Assembly (NCBI GenBank): GCA_902826835.1
Contig: CADEGH010000038.1
Span: 1 to 47,475 of the forward strand
DNA: 47,475 nt
Origin: an uncultured bacterium
Lineage (GTDB): Bacteria > Planctomycetota > GCA-002687715
Direction of reading: 5' to 3'
The notes under the pieces were generated by a model. It made no database searches. It worked only from the letters and a program-made list of their open reading frames with translations, and was not told the DNA's origin. Position numbers and translations under genes: made by a program. Shown here one piece after another: positions 25,654-34,986 of this stretch (position 1 is its first letter; every line of letters begins with the position of its first letter).

Positions 25654-28600
25654 GAGGACCTCCTTCCCGAGCGTTGGACCAGGCTCAGGGTCACGGGAAT
25701 AATGATGAGCGTAAGGAGGGTGCTGCTCGTGAGGCCGGCGATCACGGTCACCGCCATCGGAGTGCGAATCTCCGTTCCTTCGCCGAGCCCGAGGGCGAGC
25801 GGAAGCAGCCCCAAAACCGTGGTCAGCGTGGTCATCAGAATCGGTCGGAGGCGGGCCCGGGCGCTCTCTTCGAGGGCGACATCGAGGGGAGTTCCGCCGC
25901 GCGTGCGCTGATTGATGTCGTCGATGAGGACGATGGCGTTGTTGACTACGATGCCGACCAAGAGGATCGACCCGAGCAGCACGATGATGCTGAGCTTGAT
26001 CGCCAGGAACTTCAGCGCGAACACCGCCCCTACGAGCGAGAGTGGAATGGTCAACAGAATCACCAGCGGCTGGACGAGGGATTCGAATTGCGAAGCCATC
26101 ACGATGTAGACGAGCAGGGTCGCGATCGCGAGCGCGACAAGGAGGGAACGAAGGCTCCGCTCCGATTCCTCGCGTTGCCCCGCCAGGCGCACGACTACGC
26201 CGGAGAAGAGGTCCGGTCGTTCGGCTTCGAGGGCCGAGGTGGCGTTTTCCAACGTCGCCGTGGCGGCGCGCAGGTCGATGCCCGCGGTGCGCGCCGAGAT
26301 GACGGCAGCTCGCTCGCCCCCTACCCGTCGAATTTCCGCGGGCCCGGGCTCGCGGAGGACCCGAGCGACCGACGAGAGCGAGAGGCTGCGATCTCCGACC
26401 GGGTTTACCCTCAGGCCCAAGACGTCGTCTTCGCTGCGAAGCTGTTCCTGGTCGGCCCGTACCAGCACTTCGACCTTGCGATCGCCCCGCGACACCCGGG
26501 TACTGATTCGACCCTGAATCTTGTCGCGAACCAGGTTGGCGAGCCCACCCGCGGTGAGTCCGTGGAAGGCCAACTGGTTGCGATCGGGTGCGATCACGAG
26601 TTCGGGATGACCGGCCCTCAGGGTGGATTGAATGTCGGTGAAGCCCGGCAGAGTTCGGATGCGGGCCAAAAGTTCGGTGGCCGCGGCCTCGATGCGCGGG
26701 AGTTCTTCACCCACGACCTCAAGCTCGAGAGCGCTCTTGGTGTTGAAGAGTGTGGGGCGAGTCACGAGAAAATCCTGGGCTTCAGGGCGATCCCGAAACG
26801 CCTTGCGCAGGGCGGCGATGCACCGGTCTTCTTCGGCCTCCAAGTCCGGCCGTGATTCGAGCTTGACCTGGAGGCGCAGGGTGTGGGATCCGTCTCCGGC
26901 CTTGGCGATGACATCACGAGCCACCCCGGAGGAGACGGAGAGCGCCGCTTCCTCCTGGTCGATCGAGTCCAGGGTGTGCCGCGCCAACGATTCGAATTCC
27001 TGCGCGATCCGGTCGGTGGTGGCGACCGGGGTGCCGGCCTCGAGCTGGCATTCGATCGCAAATTCCCCCTGATGGACTTCCGGCACGAGTTCGAGCCCGA
27101 GAGAGGGGAGCGTGCGGTAGGCGAAGTACACCAAGAGCCCGCTCGCGATCAGCACGAGCAAACGGACGCGCAGCGCGCCCCGCAGGGTGACGGCCAGCGC
27201 CGCCGTCCATGCGGATTCCAGGGCTTGGAATCCCCTGCCGAGCGGTCGCAGGACCAGGCGAGCCGCGTAAGAGATCGCTTCCCCGATCCGACGCAAGGTC
27301 CACAGGAGGCCGAGCACCAACGCGGCGAGGGAGCGTCCGGCCAACTCCAAAGGAGCTCCGAGCAGGCGTTCACAGGCGACCACCGGCCAGCGCAGGAAGG
27401 CTCCGGTCCGGGAGCGGGCGGGGTCGAGCGGGCGCAACGTCGCGTAGCGTCGCCATTGCCAAGGTCGCACCCACCCCGCGGCGGGAGCCACGGGAGCCAC
27501 GGTCTCGGTGCGTCCGAGGGATGCGAGCATCGGGATCACGTAGAGCGCGGCGGCCAGCGAGGCGAGCAGGCTGAATACCACGACAATCGCTTGGTCGCGG
27601 AAAAACTCCCCGGCTACGCCCTCCACGAACACGATGGGGAAGAAGACCGCGACGGTGGTGAGGGTCGAGGCGACCACGGCCAGTCCCACCGCGCGCGTGC
27701 CGACAACCGCGGCTTCCTTGCGTCCGAGGCCTCGCTCCCGGTGCGTGAAAATGGACTCGAGAACGACGATGGAGGCATCCACCATCATTCCCAAGCCGAG
27801 CGCCAGCCCGCCGAGCGACATGATGTTGAGGCTGACCCCGCTCAAAAACAGGGGAGCGAAGGTAGCGATCACCGACACCGGGATCGAAATCGCGATGATG
27901 ATGGTGGGGCCGAGGGTGCGCAGGAACGCGAAGAGGACGAGAATGGAGAGAAGGCCACCAATCAAGGCGCTCTCCCACACCTCGCCGATGCTCCGCTCGA
28001 CGAAGACCGATTGATCACTCGAAAGCCGGAGGCGAATTCCACGCTCGAAGAGGCCTTCGACCAAAGAAACGGCGTCGGCGCGCAGGATCGCGCTCGTGGA
28101 GTCGGTCTTGCCCGATTTTTGCTTGGGGCGTCGGGTCCGATCGGCGGCGGCGTCCTCGCCCGAGTTCAGACGCTCCCGCCAATCCGCCCCGTACAGCCGC
28201 GTTTTGACGGCCGCGGCTACCTTGACGAGATTGGCTTCACCTTCTTTGAAGATCTCGATCTCGACGGACTCGCGGCCGCCGATGCGGGTGATGACGTCGC
28301 GCTCCTTGTGATCCGTGACCACCCGGCCGAGGTCGCGGACTCGGAGCGGGCGATCGCCGCGCTCCGCCACCACGAGTTCGGCGATTTCCTCGGGGCGGCT
28401 CACCTCGCCAAGGGTTCGGACCAAACTCTCGCGGTCGCCGTCGCGCAAAAGTCCACCCGCGACATTGGCGTTTTCGAGCGCGATTCGCTCGCTCACTTCC
28501 GTGGCCGACACGCCGTGCAGCTTCAAGAGCCCTTCGTCGAGTTCGACCCGCCACTCCTCTTCGAAACCGCCGCGCAATCGTACCGCGGCCACTCCCGGCA

Positions 28601-29135
28601 CGTTTTCGAGTTCCCGGCGCAGTTCTTCTTCAGCGATTCTCCGGAGGTTCAGAAGATCGATGGCTCCGTCGGTCGCGGGGAAGAGCGCCAAGCGCAACAC
28701 TGGATCGAGGGTCGGATCGAAGCGCAGAAGGAGCGGCTTCCTGATGCCGACCGGCAGGAGTGCCTGCGCTTGGTCGACCTTCTCTCGCACGTCCTGCGCC
28801 GCGAAAGCCATCTTGGTGTTCCACGCGAACTCCAAGATCACGTCGGAGACGCCGGCGCGCGAGATGCTCCGGTAAGAGACGAGATCCGAGATGACCGCGA
28901 GTCCTTCCTCCAATCGACGAGTCACGAGCTTTTCGATGTCGCTTGGCGCCGCGCCTTCGTACTCCGTCCTCACCGTGATGGTCGGGTAGTTGACGTCGGG
29001 AAGGAGAGTGACCGGTAGTCGCAGCAGGCTGACCGCGCCGAACACGGCCACCGCCAAGACCATCATGGTGGTGGCGATCGGGCGGCTCACGCTGGCGGCG
29101 ATGAGCCCGGCGGACGAGGACTCCCCGGTGTTCAT
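25650..29135 (-). CDS. RND efflux transporter, first pump, with enlarged central loop
   Basis: 1161-aa RND exporter, over 100 residues longer than usual. The N-terminal half has GMMVDASIVVLESIFTHRER in TM4 (the first relay Asp is kept, the second is Ala) and the C-terminal half has VNNAIVLIDDINQR. Most of the extra length lies between the two halves, at about 540-645: a Trp/Arg-rich hydrophobic stretch between TM6 and TM7 that may add one or two membrane-associated helices. It overlaps the adaptor gene and the second pump by 4 nt each. Energy coupling may differ between the two pumps; that is inference. Confidence 0.92.
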   Translation of the reverse strand: MNTGESSSAGLIAASVSRPIATTMMVLAVAVFGAVSLLRLPVTLLPDVNYPTITVRTEYEGAAPSDIEKLVTRRLEEGLAVISDLVSYRSISRAGVSDVILEFAWNTKMAFAAQDVREKVDQAQALLPVGIRKPLLLRFDPTLDPVLRLALFPATDGAIDLLNLRRIAEEELRRELENVPGVAAVRLRGGFEEEWRVELDEGLLKLHGVSATEVSERIALENANVAGGLLRDGDRESLVRTLGEVSRPEEIAELVVAERGDRPLRVRDLGRVVTDHKERDVITRIGGRESVEIEIFKEGEANLVKVAAAVKTRLYGADWRERLNSGEDAAADRTRRPKQKSGKTDSTSAILRADAVSLVEGLFERGIRLRLSSDQSVFVERSIGEVWESALIGGLLSILVLFAFLRTLGPTIIIAISIPVSVIATFAPLFLSGVSLNIMSLGGLALGLGMMVDASIVVLESIFTHRERGLGRKEAAVVGTRAVGLAVVASTLTTVAVFFPIVFVEGVAGEFFRDQAIVVVFSLLASLAAALYVIPMLASLGRTETVAPVAPAAGWVRPWQWRRYATLRPLDPARSRTGAFLRWPVVACERLLGAPLELAGRSLAALVLGLLWTLRRIGEAISYAARLVLRPLGRGFQALESAWTAALAVTLRGALRVRLLVLIASGLLVYFAYRTLPSLGLELVPEVHQGEFAIECQLEAGTPVATTDRIAQEFESLARHTLDSIDQEEAALSVSSGVARDVIAKAGDGSHTLRLQVKLESRPDLEAEEDRCIAALRKAFRDRPEAQDFLVTRPTLFNTKSALELEVVGEELPRIEAAATELLARIRTLPGFTDIQSTLRAGHPELVIAPDRNQLAFHGLTAGGLANLVRDKIQGRISTRVSRGDRKVEVLVRADQEQLRSEDDVLGLRVNPVGDRSLSLSSVARVLREPGPAEIRRVGGERAAVISARTAGIDLRAATATLENATSALEAERPDLFSGVVVRLAGQREESERSLRSLLVALAIATLLVYIVMASQFESLVQPLVILLTIPLSLVGAVFALKFLAIKLSIIVLLGSILLVGIVVNNAIVLIDDINQRTRGGTPLDVALEESARARLRPILMTTLTTVLGLLPLALGLGEGTEIRTPMAVTVIAGLTSSTLLTLIIIPVTLSLVQRSGRRSS

Positions 29136-30451
29136 TTCTTCTCCGCGGTTCCGGAAGACGCGGCGGCCTCGGCGACTCGTTGGAAACGAACCCGATCCCC
29201 GTCCTTCAGGCGGTCTTGGCCCACCAAGACGATGAGATCCTCGGCCCGCAGGAGATCTTTGGCTTCGGTGACAACTTCGACACTCCCTCGCTCACCCAGG
29301 CCCTCCTGGAACAGAACCCGCGTCACTATGGCCTCATCCGCGCGGTTTGTGTCCGGCGTCACCTTCATGACAAACGGGGTGCCGCGGTGGTAGCCCACCG
29401 CCTTTCTGGGCACGGTGAGGGCCTTGGGCTTGGTTTCGAGGACGATTCGGCCGGCGAGGTAGAGCCCGGGGCGGAGTGGACGGTTGGCTTTCGATTCGTG
29501 AGTTTCGGCTCCCCTTGCGGCATCGAGTTCGAGTCGAACTCCGATGGTGCCGCTGTCTTTCTCGACGGTCGGAGCGACCGATTTCACCGTGGCCCTGATG
29601 CGAAGGCCCGGAAGCGCGTCACTCCAAAGTTCCACCGGCAGTTTTTCGCCGACCGAAGCGAGATCCCTCTGCGCAAGATAGGTCTCGATGACCAAGCTCT
29701 CCGGGTCGTAGCCACGAAAGAGAGGCTGATTGGCGCTCAAGAGGGATCCGGGCTGCACTAGACGTTCCGTCACGATCAATTGGTAAGGAGCGCGAACTTC
29801 CGTGTGCCCGAGATCTTGGCGGGCATTCGCGAGGCTCAGCCCCGCCCGATCCACCGCGACCAGCGCGGCCTCGGTATTCACCTTGGCCTTTTCGATTTGC
29901 AGATTGAGTCGCAGGACGAGGGCCACTTCCCGATCGAGGTCGTAACGAGCTTGATCGACGTCTTCGACCGCCAGCGCGCCGCGCGCGGCCTGTTGCTCTG
30001 CCCGGGCCAAGGCTTCTTTCTTGCGCTCCACGGTGCGCGTCTGGCCGCTCAATTCCGCCTCGAGTTCGCGGACCGCCAGGGCGGCTTCCGCGTGTCGAAC
30101 CTGGACCTCCTTTTGTTGGAGCTCCGCCTCGGCCACTCGTTTGACTACGTCTTCTGGGTCGAGCTTGGCCAGAAGCTCGTCTTTCGCGGCGAAGTCACCC
30201 AGGTCTTTGTGGATCTCGAGGACTCGCAGACCGGAGAGGCGCGATGCCACGTCGCCTTGGACTTTGGCCACCACTTTTGCGGTGATCTCGAGTCCTCGTT
30301 CCAGATCCTGACGCTCGGGATTCGTCACGCTGACGAGGGTGAGTTCGGCCGGTGAGGCGTCACTCTGGTCCGAGTCTTTGGATTTGGATGGGCGACAAGC
30401 CGTGCACGCCACGGCCAGGAGAGCGATCAGGAACAGGCGACCTCTGCGCAC
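29132..30451 (-). CDS. RND periplasmic adaptor (membrane fusion protein), lipoprotein
   Basis: 439 aa from a GTG at 30451 with GGAG 8 nt upstream; an upstream frame to 30736 runs past the divergent promoter region and is not protein-like. The signal peptide RRGRLFLIALLAVACTAC ends in a probable lipobox. The order is typical: barrel-sandwich strand, long alpha-helical hairpin (about 85-190, rich in Glu/Ala/Arg), lipoyl half (TEVRAPYQLIVTERLVQPG), beta-barrel and membrane-proximal domain. It is the first gene of the operon and supplies both pumps. No TolC-like outer membrane gene is present in the window. Confidence 0.9.
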   Translation of the reverse strand: MRRGRLFLIALLAVACTACRPSKSKDSDQSDASPAELTLVSVTNPERQDLERGLEITAKVVAKVQGDVASRLSGLRVLEIHKDLGDFAAKDELLAKLDPEDVVKRVAEAELQQKEVQVRHAEAALAVRELEAELSGQTRTVERKKEALARAEQQAARGALAVEDVDQARYDLDREVALVLRLNLQIEKAKVNTEAALVAVDRAGLSLANARQDLGHTEVRAPYQLIVTERLVQPGSLLSANQPLFRGYDPESLVIETYLAQRDLASVGEKLPVELWSDALPGLRIRATVKSVAPTVEKDSGTIGVRLELDAARGAETHESKANRPLRPGLYLAGRIVLETKPKALTVPRKAVGYHRGTPFVMKVTPDTNRADEAIVTRVLFQEGLGERGSVEVVTEAKDLLRAEDLIVLVGQDRLKDGDRVRFQRVAEAAASSGTAEKK

Positions 30452-30497
30452 GGGGGTGATCTCCAGCGTCCAGTATGCCTCACGGAACGTGTTTTGT

Positions 30498-30518
30498 CTT
30501 TCGGGGCGGGGCCGAAAG
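30498..30518. promoter_or_regulatory. Inverted repeat between the efflux operon and the radical SAM operon
   Basis: CTTTCGG-N7-CCGAAAG is a perfect 7-bp inverted repeat, 47 nt upstream of the adaptor gene (-) and 51 nt upstream of the radical SAM gene (+). It is well placed as an operator for the divergent pair, but no regulator gene lies beside it. Confidence 0.35.
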
Positions 30519-30569
30519 ATGGCCAGGTGGGGAGCTTCGCCTGGATCGACGTCCGTGCGAGAATCGCCC

Positions 30570-31907
30570 ATGACAGCCACGGCCTCGGTCCAGGATGAAG
30601 CTCGGCGCACCCTTGATGCGGTCGCCGCGGAGTTCCCCGACTTGCCCCGGGAAGTCCTGGTCAAAGAGGATGTGCTCCGGCGCGGGGTTTGGTTCACTCC
30701 CGAGGCGCTGGCCAAAGGGAACGAGTACGCACGCAAGAGTTACTTCATTTTTTCGTTCGACCACCGGCCACTCTCGGAGATGAAGGGGGAGGCTCGGGAT
30801 CACGCCCCCGAAGAGATCGCGCTCGAAGGCGGCCCCTCTCAGTTCCGTCGGGTGGTGGTTTCCGTTCGGCTCAATCCGGAAAGCCCCTACGTGGTCGCGG
30901 TCGATGGCGAGGGCGCGGTCGGGCTGAGCCTCGGCCCCACCTTCCTCGCGGGCGTCGCGTTTTCGCCCCGTCCGGCTTACTACGGGACGGTCCTTACGGA
31001 CGGAACTCCGATCACCGAGGTGGCACCCTCGATTGAGTGGGGCTACTTGCTCTACCTCACCGTATTTCGCATGTGCCAGTACTTCGGAAAGGAGGAGGAG
31101 TGCCAGTTCTGCGACATCAATCGCAACTTCAAACAGCAGCGCTCCCTCGGCCGCCCCTACTTCGCGATCAAGCCGGTCGATCGACTCCTCGAAGCCCTGC
31201 GTCACGTCGCGGCCAGTGGTTCCCATGCCAAGGCCTACACCTTGACCGGAGGGAGCATCACCTCCGATTTGGAGGGATTGGACGAGGCCTCGTTTTACAT
31301 CCGCTACGCCGAAGCGATCGAGGCGGAGTTCCCCGGGCGATGGCTCGGGAAGATGGTGGTGCAGGCGCTTCCGAAAGAAGCGGTCGTGCGCATTCGTCGC
31401 GCGGGAATCCGCATCTACCACCCCAATTACGAAGTCTGGGACAAAGACCTCTTCGGCGTGCTCTGCCCGGGAAAGAGCCGCTATGTCGGTCGCGACACTT
31501 GGATCCAGCGCATATTGGACGCGGCCGAGGTCTTCTCGCCCTCCGCGGTGATTCCCAATTTTGTGGCGGGAATCGAAATGTCGAAGCCCCACGGTTTTGT
31601 CCGCGAGGAAGACGCGTGGCGGTCCACGGGTGAAGGGCTCGATTACTTCATGCGACGAGGCATCGTGCCGCGGTTCACGACGTACTGTCCGGAGCCTCTC
31701 TCGGTGCTCGGACAGACGAACGGGCCGGCGAGTCTCCGCTACCACGCCGGTCTCTTGCGGACGTGGCGTGACATCCACCAAGGCCACGGTCTACCCGCGC
31801 CTCCCGGTTACGGGGCGCCCGGCCTCGGTCAGGGAGTGTTCAGCGTCAGTTCGTTCATGGACGTCATCGCCCCGGGCACGCCGGTCGCGGAACTGAGCCC
31901 CTCATGA
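30570..31907 (+). CDS. Radical SAM protein with CX8CX2C cluster motif
   Basis: 445 aa from ATG 30570; the ribosome site is weak. After about 165 residues of N-terminal domain comes CQYFGKEEECQFCDI: Cys169, Cys178, Cys181. A three-cysteine cluster with aromatic residues around it, followed by YTLTGGSIT (GGE-like SAM site) and a barrel-like remainder, indicates a radical SAM enzyme, but the first spacing is eight residues rather than the usual three. A late Cys in TTYCPEPLS could bind a second metal or act in catalysis. It overlaps moeA by 4 nt, suggesting a link to molybdenum-cofactor chemistry. Reaction unknown. Confidence 0.78.
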   Translation: MTATASVQDEARRTLDAVAAEFPDLPREVLVKEDVLRRGVWFTPEALAKGNEYARKSYFIFSFDHRPLSEMKGEARDHAPEEIALEGGPSQFRRVVVSVRLNPESPYVVAVDGEGAVGLSLGPTFLAGVAFSPRPAYYGTVLTDGTPITEVAPSIEWGYLLYLTVFRMCQYFGKEEECQFCDINRNFKQQRSLGRPYFAIKPVDRLLEALRHVAASGSHAKAYTLTGGSITSDLEGLDEASFYIRYAEAIEAEFPGRWLGKMVVQALPKEAVVRIRRAGIRIYHPNYEVWDKDLFGVLCPGKSRYVGRDTWIQRILDAAEVFSPSAVIPNFVAGIEMSKPHGFVREEDAWRSTGEGLDYFMRRGIVPRFTTYCPEPLSVLGQTNGPASLRYHAGLLRTWRDIHQGHGLPAPPGYGAPGLGQGVFSVSSFMDVIAPGTPVAELSPS

Positions 31908-33175
31908 TCACGAAAGGGGAGGCTTTGGCCCGGATCGCGAGCGCGTTGGACTACCCTCTCCCAACCGAGTTCCGCCCCCTCCACGATGCTTTAGGCGCGG
32001 TCCTCGCCGCCGATATCCGTTCGGATGTCGACATGCCGCCCTTTGAAAAATCCTCGGTGGATGGGTGGGCGATCTCGGCCGAGGGGCACGAGCCGGGCCG
32101 ACGCTACGGGATCTTGGAGCGGATCATGGCGGGGACCATGCCGACGCGACGCCTGCTGGCGGGCCAAACGAGCAAGGTCATGACGGGGGCTCCGCTCCCC
32201 GAGGGGGCCAACGCTGTCGTCATGGTGGAGGACGGCGAAGAGGAGGCCGAATCGGTGATCCTCCGCGCCAAGATTCGCCCCGGACAAAACGTCTGCCACC
32301 GAGGCGAGGACCTGGCGGCGGGGCAGATCGTGCTCGCCGCCGGAACCCGCATCGACGCCGTGGTCCTCGGCGTGTTGGCCATGGTCGGCGCGGATCCGGT
32401 CTCGGTCTTTGCGGTGCCGAGTGTCTGCGTCATTCCGACCGGCGACGAACTCTGCCTGCCGGAGGGCCCGCCGCCCGAAGGCGCGCAAATCCGCGAAACG
32501 AATGGGGTGATGTTGCGGGCTCAGGTTCGCGGCGTCTCGCCGATCCTGCGGGCGTTTTCGCCCGGGATCGCGAGGGACAACCCGGAGTCCTTGCGGAACT
32601 TTCTCGACGTCGGACTCGACCACGATGTTCTCATCCTCTCGGGAGGAGTGTCGATGGGCGATCTGGACCTCGTAGGTGGCGCGTTGAAGGAACGTGGCCT
32701 CGAGGTGGCGATTGAGAAGGTTGCGATCAAGCCCGGAAAACCGTTGCTCTTCGGGCGGGTGCCGCGCCCACATCGACCTCCGGCGTTTGTGTTCGGATTG
32801 CCCGGTAATCCGGTTTCTTCCTTCGTCACCTTTGAGCTCTTCGTGTTCCCATTCTTGCGCCGCCTTCTCGGTGAACCGTTCGAAGCGCGCCCGGAGGAAC
32901 CGGCGACCTACGCGGGAACCAAGTCCATCGCGAGGATCCCACGGGAGCAGCACTTGCCGTGTGCGATCGAGGTCGACGCGACGGGAGCCTTGCGGGCCAA
33001 CCCGCTCGAGTGGCACGGATCGGCCGACCTCCGGGGGCTGGTCGCCGCGGACGGCCTCATGGTCGTGCCGAGCGCGGGCCCGGCGTTGGAGCCGGGAATG
33101 CCAGTGTCGGTGATCCGTCTCCCGGGGCATCGTCCGGCCCGCGCGCGGGCCACGCATCGAGGAGGGGGGCATTGA
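31904..33175 (+). CDS. moeA: Molybdopterin molybdenumtransferase MoeA
   Basis: Inserts molybdate into adenylated molybdopterin to complete the molybdenum cofactor. 423 aa. Signatures: the PPFEKSSVDGWA segment near residue 45, MTGAPLPEGANAVVMVED, the CVIPTGDEL loop, LSGGVSMGDLDLV and FGLPGNPVSSFVTFELFV. All four MoeA domains are present. The ATG overlaps the radical SAM stop, and its own stop overlaps the TTG of lnt (TTGA). No other moa/mob genes are nearby, so pairing with the radical SAM gene is notable. Confidence 0.95.
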   Translation: MITKGEALARIASALDYPLPTEFRPLHDALGAVLAADIRSDVDMPPFEKSSVDGWAISAEGHEPGRRYGILERIMAGTMPTRRLLAGQTSKVMTGAPLPEGANAVVMVEDGEEEAESVILRAKIRPGQNVCHRGEDLAAGQIVLAAGTRIDAVVLGVLAMVGADPVSVFAVPSVCVIPTGDELCLPEGPPPEGAQIRETNGVMLRAQVRGVSPILRAFSPGIARDNPESLRNFLDVGLDHDVLILSGGVSMGDLDLVGGALKERGLEVAIEKVAIKPGKPLLFGRVPRPHRPPAFVFGLPGNPVSSFVTFELFVFPFLRRLLGEPFEARPEEPATYAGTKSIARIPREQHLPCAIEVDATGALRANPLEWHGSADLRGLVAADGLMVVPSAGPALEPGMPVSVIRLPGHRPARARATHRGGGH

Positions 33176-34800
33176 CATCCTGGCTCCGCGCGCGCCCGCG
33201 GCTTTGCCATGTGCTGGTCGCGACTCTCTCGCTCATCTTGGTGTCCCTCGCCTTCCACCCGGTGGATTGGTCCCCTCTCGCCTGGATTGCGTTTGTCCCG
33301 TGGATGGTGTGGCATGCCGGGGCGCCGAGACGGGGCACGCTGCTCGCCTGCATCGTGGCCTACCACCTGCACTTTTCCTACGTGCTGGCCTGGGTCGGGG
33401 AAATCGTCTGGGTCGCCGTCTTCCTCATCCCCTTCCTCGGATACCCCTTCCTTTACCTCTTGGCCAAGGGTATGGACTACGGCATCCACCGGGCCAAATT
33501 CTCGCCGATTCTCGTGTACCCCCTCTTGATCCCCGGCTGTGAGTGGCTGAGGGATCACATCCTCAATCTCTCCTGGTCGAGCGTGGGCTACACCCAGTGG
33601 CGCTGGCTCCAGGGCCTTCAGCTCGCGAGTGTCGGTCGCGTTCACCTGTTGTCGGTCGTGGTCCTGCTTGCCAACGCGGCGCTTGCGACTCTGATCCTCG
33701 TGCGCACGGGAAGGCTGGCTCGCTCCGCCGCGGTGCGAGCTCTAGCCGTGGCGGGAGGGGCGCTCGTCGCGACTCATGTTTTCGGAACTCTGGAGCTTTC
33801 CCGCCCCCTCGAAGCCGGGCCTTCGGTCGTAGGCGTCCAGGTGAATGTCCCTCAGTGGGACAAAACGCGGGGTGACGTTCGAGAGCACTTGGGGCGGGCG
33901 GCCCGACTCTTGCAAACCGAGGCGAAGCGGGTGGCTGACGCCGATCTTCTGGTCTACCCGGAGACTTCCTGGCCGCGAGTGCTGGAGGGGGAGCGCGAGT
34001 TCGACGAAATCCTCAGCTACCCGCTGCGTGGGGGTAGCTACCTGGGTCAGCCATTGCGCGACCTTTTGCCGCGAAAGCTCGGGGCGACCGCCATCGTGGG
34101 TTATTCGAAGGCCGCGCCGCTGCCGCCAGACTCGACCCACTCGGACGATGACGAAGACGGGCTCCTTGAATGGAACATCGCCGCGGTCGTCCAGGGGGGG
34201 CGGGTGGTCGGGGAGGTGGCCAAGCGCAAACTCGTGCCGTTCGGGGAATTTGTCCCCTGGCCGGTCGGCTGGCCGGGGAGGGCATGGCTGATCGAGCGCA
34301 TTCGGAGCGTGGGGGGCTACGTGCCGGACATGATCCGAGGCGGCCCACGACCCCTCTTTTCCCTGCGAGAGCCCCACGCGGGGCGCCGCTTCGGCCTGAG
34401 CATCTGCTACGAAATCGTCGATCCGACGGAATTTTTGGCGTCCGCCCGCCTCGGCGCGGATTTCCTGATCAATATCTCGAACGACGGGTGGTACCGGGAG
34501 AGCGCGGAGCTGGATTTGGTCCAAGTCGCCACCCAGTTTAGGGCGGTGGAGGTCGGGCGCTCGATCGTGCGGGTCTCGAACACCGGAATCAGCACCTTGG
34601 TCGACCCGAGGGGCCGGGTATTGGACCTCGTGGAGGAGGGGGGGAAGCGGAAAACGGTGGCCGGGCTCCTCGTGGGGGAGGTCCCGATCGACCGCGGCAC
34701 CACCCCTTACGTCGCACTCGGAGACTGGCTAGGAGGTGGCCTTTTGGTCACTTTCTTCGGGCTGTGCCTCCTCCGGGCTCGGCTGGCCAAAACACCTTGA
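33172..34800 (+). CDS. lnt: Apolipoprotein N-acyltransferase Lnt
   Basis: Adds the third acyl chain to lipoproteins in the inner membrane. 542 aa, starting at a TTG that overlaps the moeA stop and has a GAGGAGGGG ribosome site just upstream. The N-terminal 200 residues hold about six to seven hydrophobic helices. The nitrilase-like domain has its triad: Glu264 (VYPETSWP), the Lys in AKRKLVPFGEFVP and Cys412 (LSICYEIVDP). The family matches throughout, though the membrane part is divergent. Its presence fits the lipoproteins encoded at 12343 and 29132. Confidence 0.9.
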   Translation: MTSWLRARPRLCHVLVATLSLILVSLAFHPVDWSPLAWIAFVPWMVWHAGAPRRGTLLACIVAYHLHFSYVLAWVGEIVWVAVFLIPFLGYPFLYLLAKGMDYGIHRAKFSPILVYPLLIPGCEWLRDHILNLSWSSVGYTQWRWLQGLQLASVGRVHLLSVVVLLANAALATLILVRTGRLARSAAVRALAVAGGALVATHVFGTLELSRPLEAGPSVVGVQVNVPQWDKTRGDVREHLGRAARLLQTEAKRVADADLLVYPETSWPRVLEGEREFDEILSYPLRGGSYLGQPLRDLLPRKLGATAIVGYSKAAPLPPDSTHSDDDEDGLLEWNIAAVVQGGRVVGEVAKRKLVPFGEFVPWPVGWPGRAWLIERIRSVGGYVPDMIRGGPRPLFSLREPHAGRRFGLSICYEIVDPTEFLASARLGADFLINISNDGWYRESAELDLVQVATQFRAVEVGRSIVRVSNTGISTLVDPRGRVLDLVEEGGKRKTVAGLLVGEVPIDRGTTPYVALGDWLGGGLLVTFFGLCLLRARLAKTP

Positions 34801-34873
34801 CTTTCAGAACCCCTGCGGATGTAAAGTGTTGGGGCGTTCACCGGGGTCGAAATTGGGTTGCGGCGGTAGCGGG

Positions 34874-34901
34874 TTGACTTCGGCCCTCGCACCTCTACAA
34901 T
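34874..34901 (+). promoter_or_regulatory. Strong sigma-70-type promoter for the coiled-coil/mre region
   Basis: TTGACT (34874-34879), a 16-nt spacer and TACAAT (34896-34901) match the consensus at five of six positions in each box, the best promoter seen in the window. A second weaker match (TTGACT at 34797, 17-nt spacer, TGTAAA) overlaps the lnt stop. The start codon at 34987 would leave a leader of about 75-80 nt. Confidence 0.65.
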
Positions 34902-34986
34902 CGCGCCTCCGGAAAAAAGATGGCCCGGTCATTCCGTCCGCTCCCTGTGTTCGCGGCGGACGGCCCTCGGTGGAAAGGGAGACCTC

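Noticed and set aside
24160..29018. Long plus-strand open frames opposite the RND pumps
   Set aside because: Low-complexity Arg/Glu/His-rich translations typical of antisense frames in high-GC DNA; both RND genes are intact on the minus strand.
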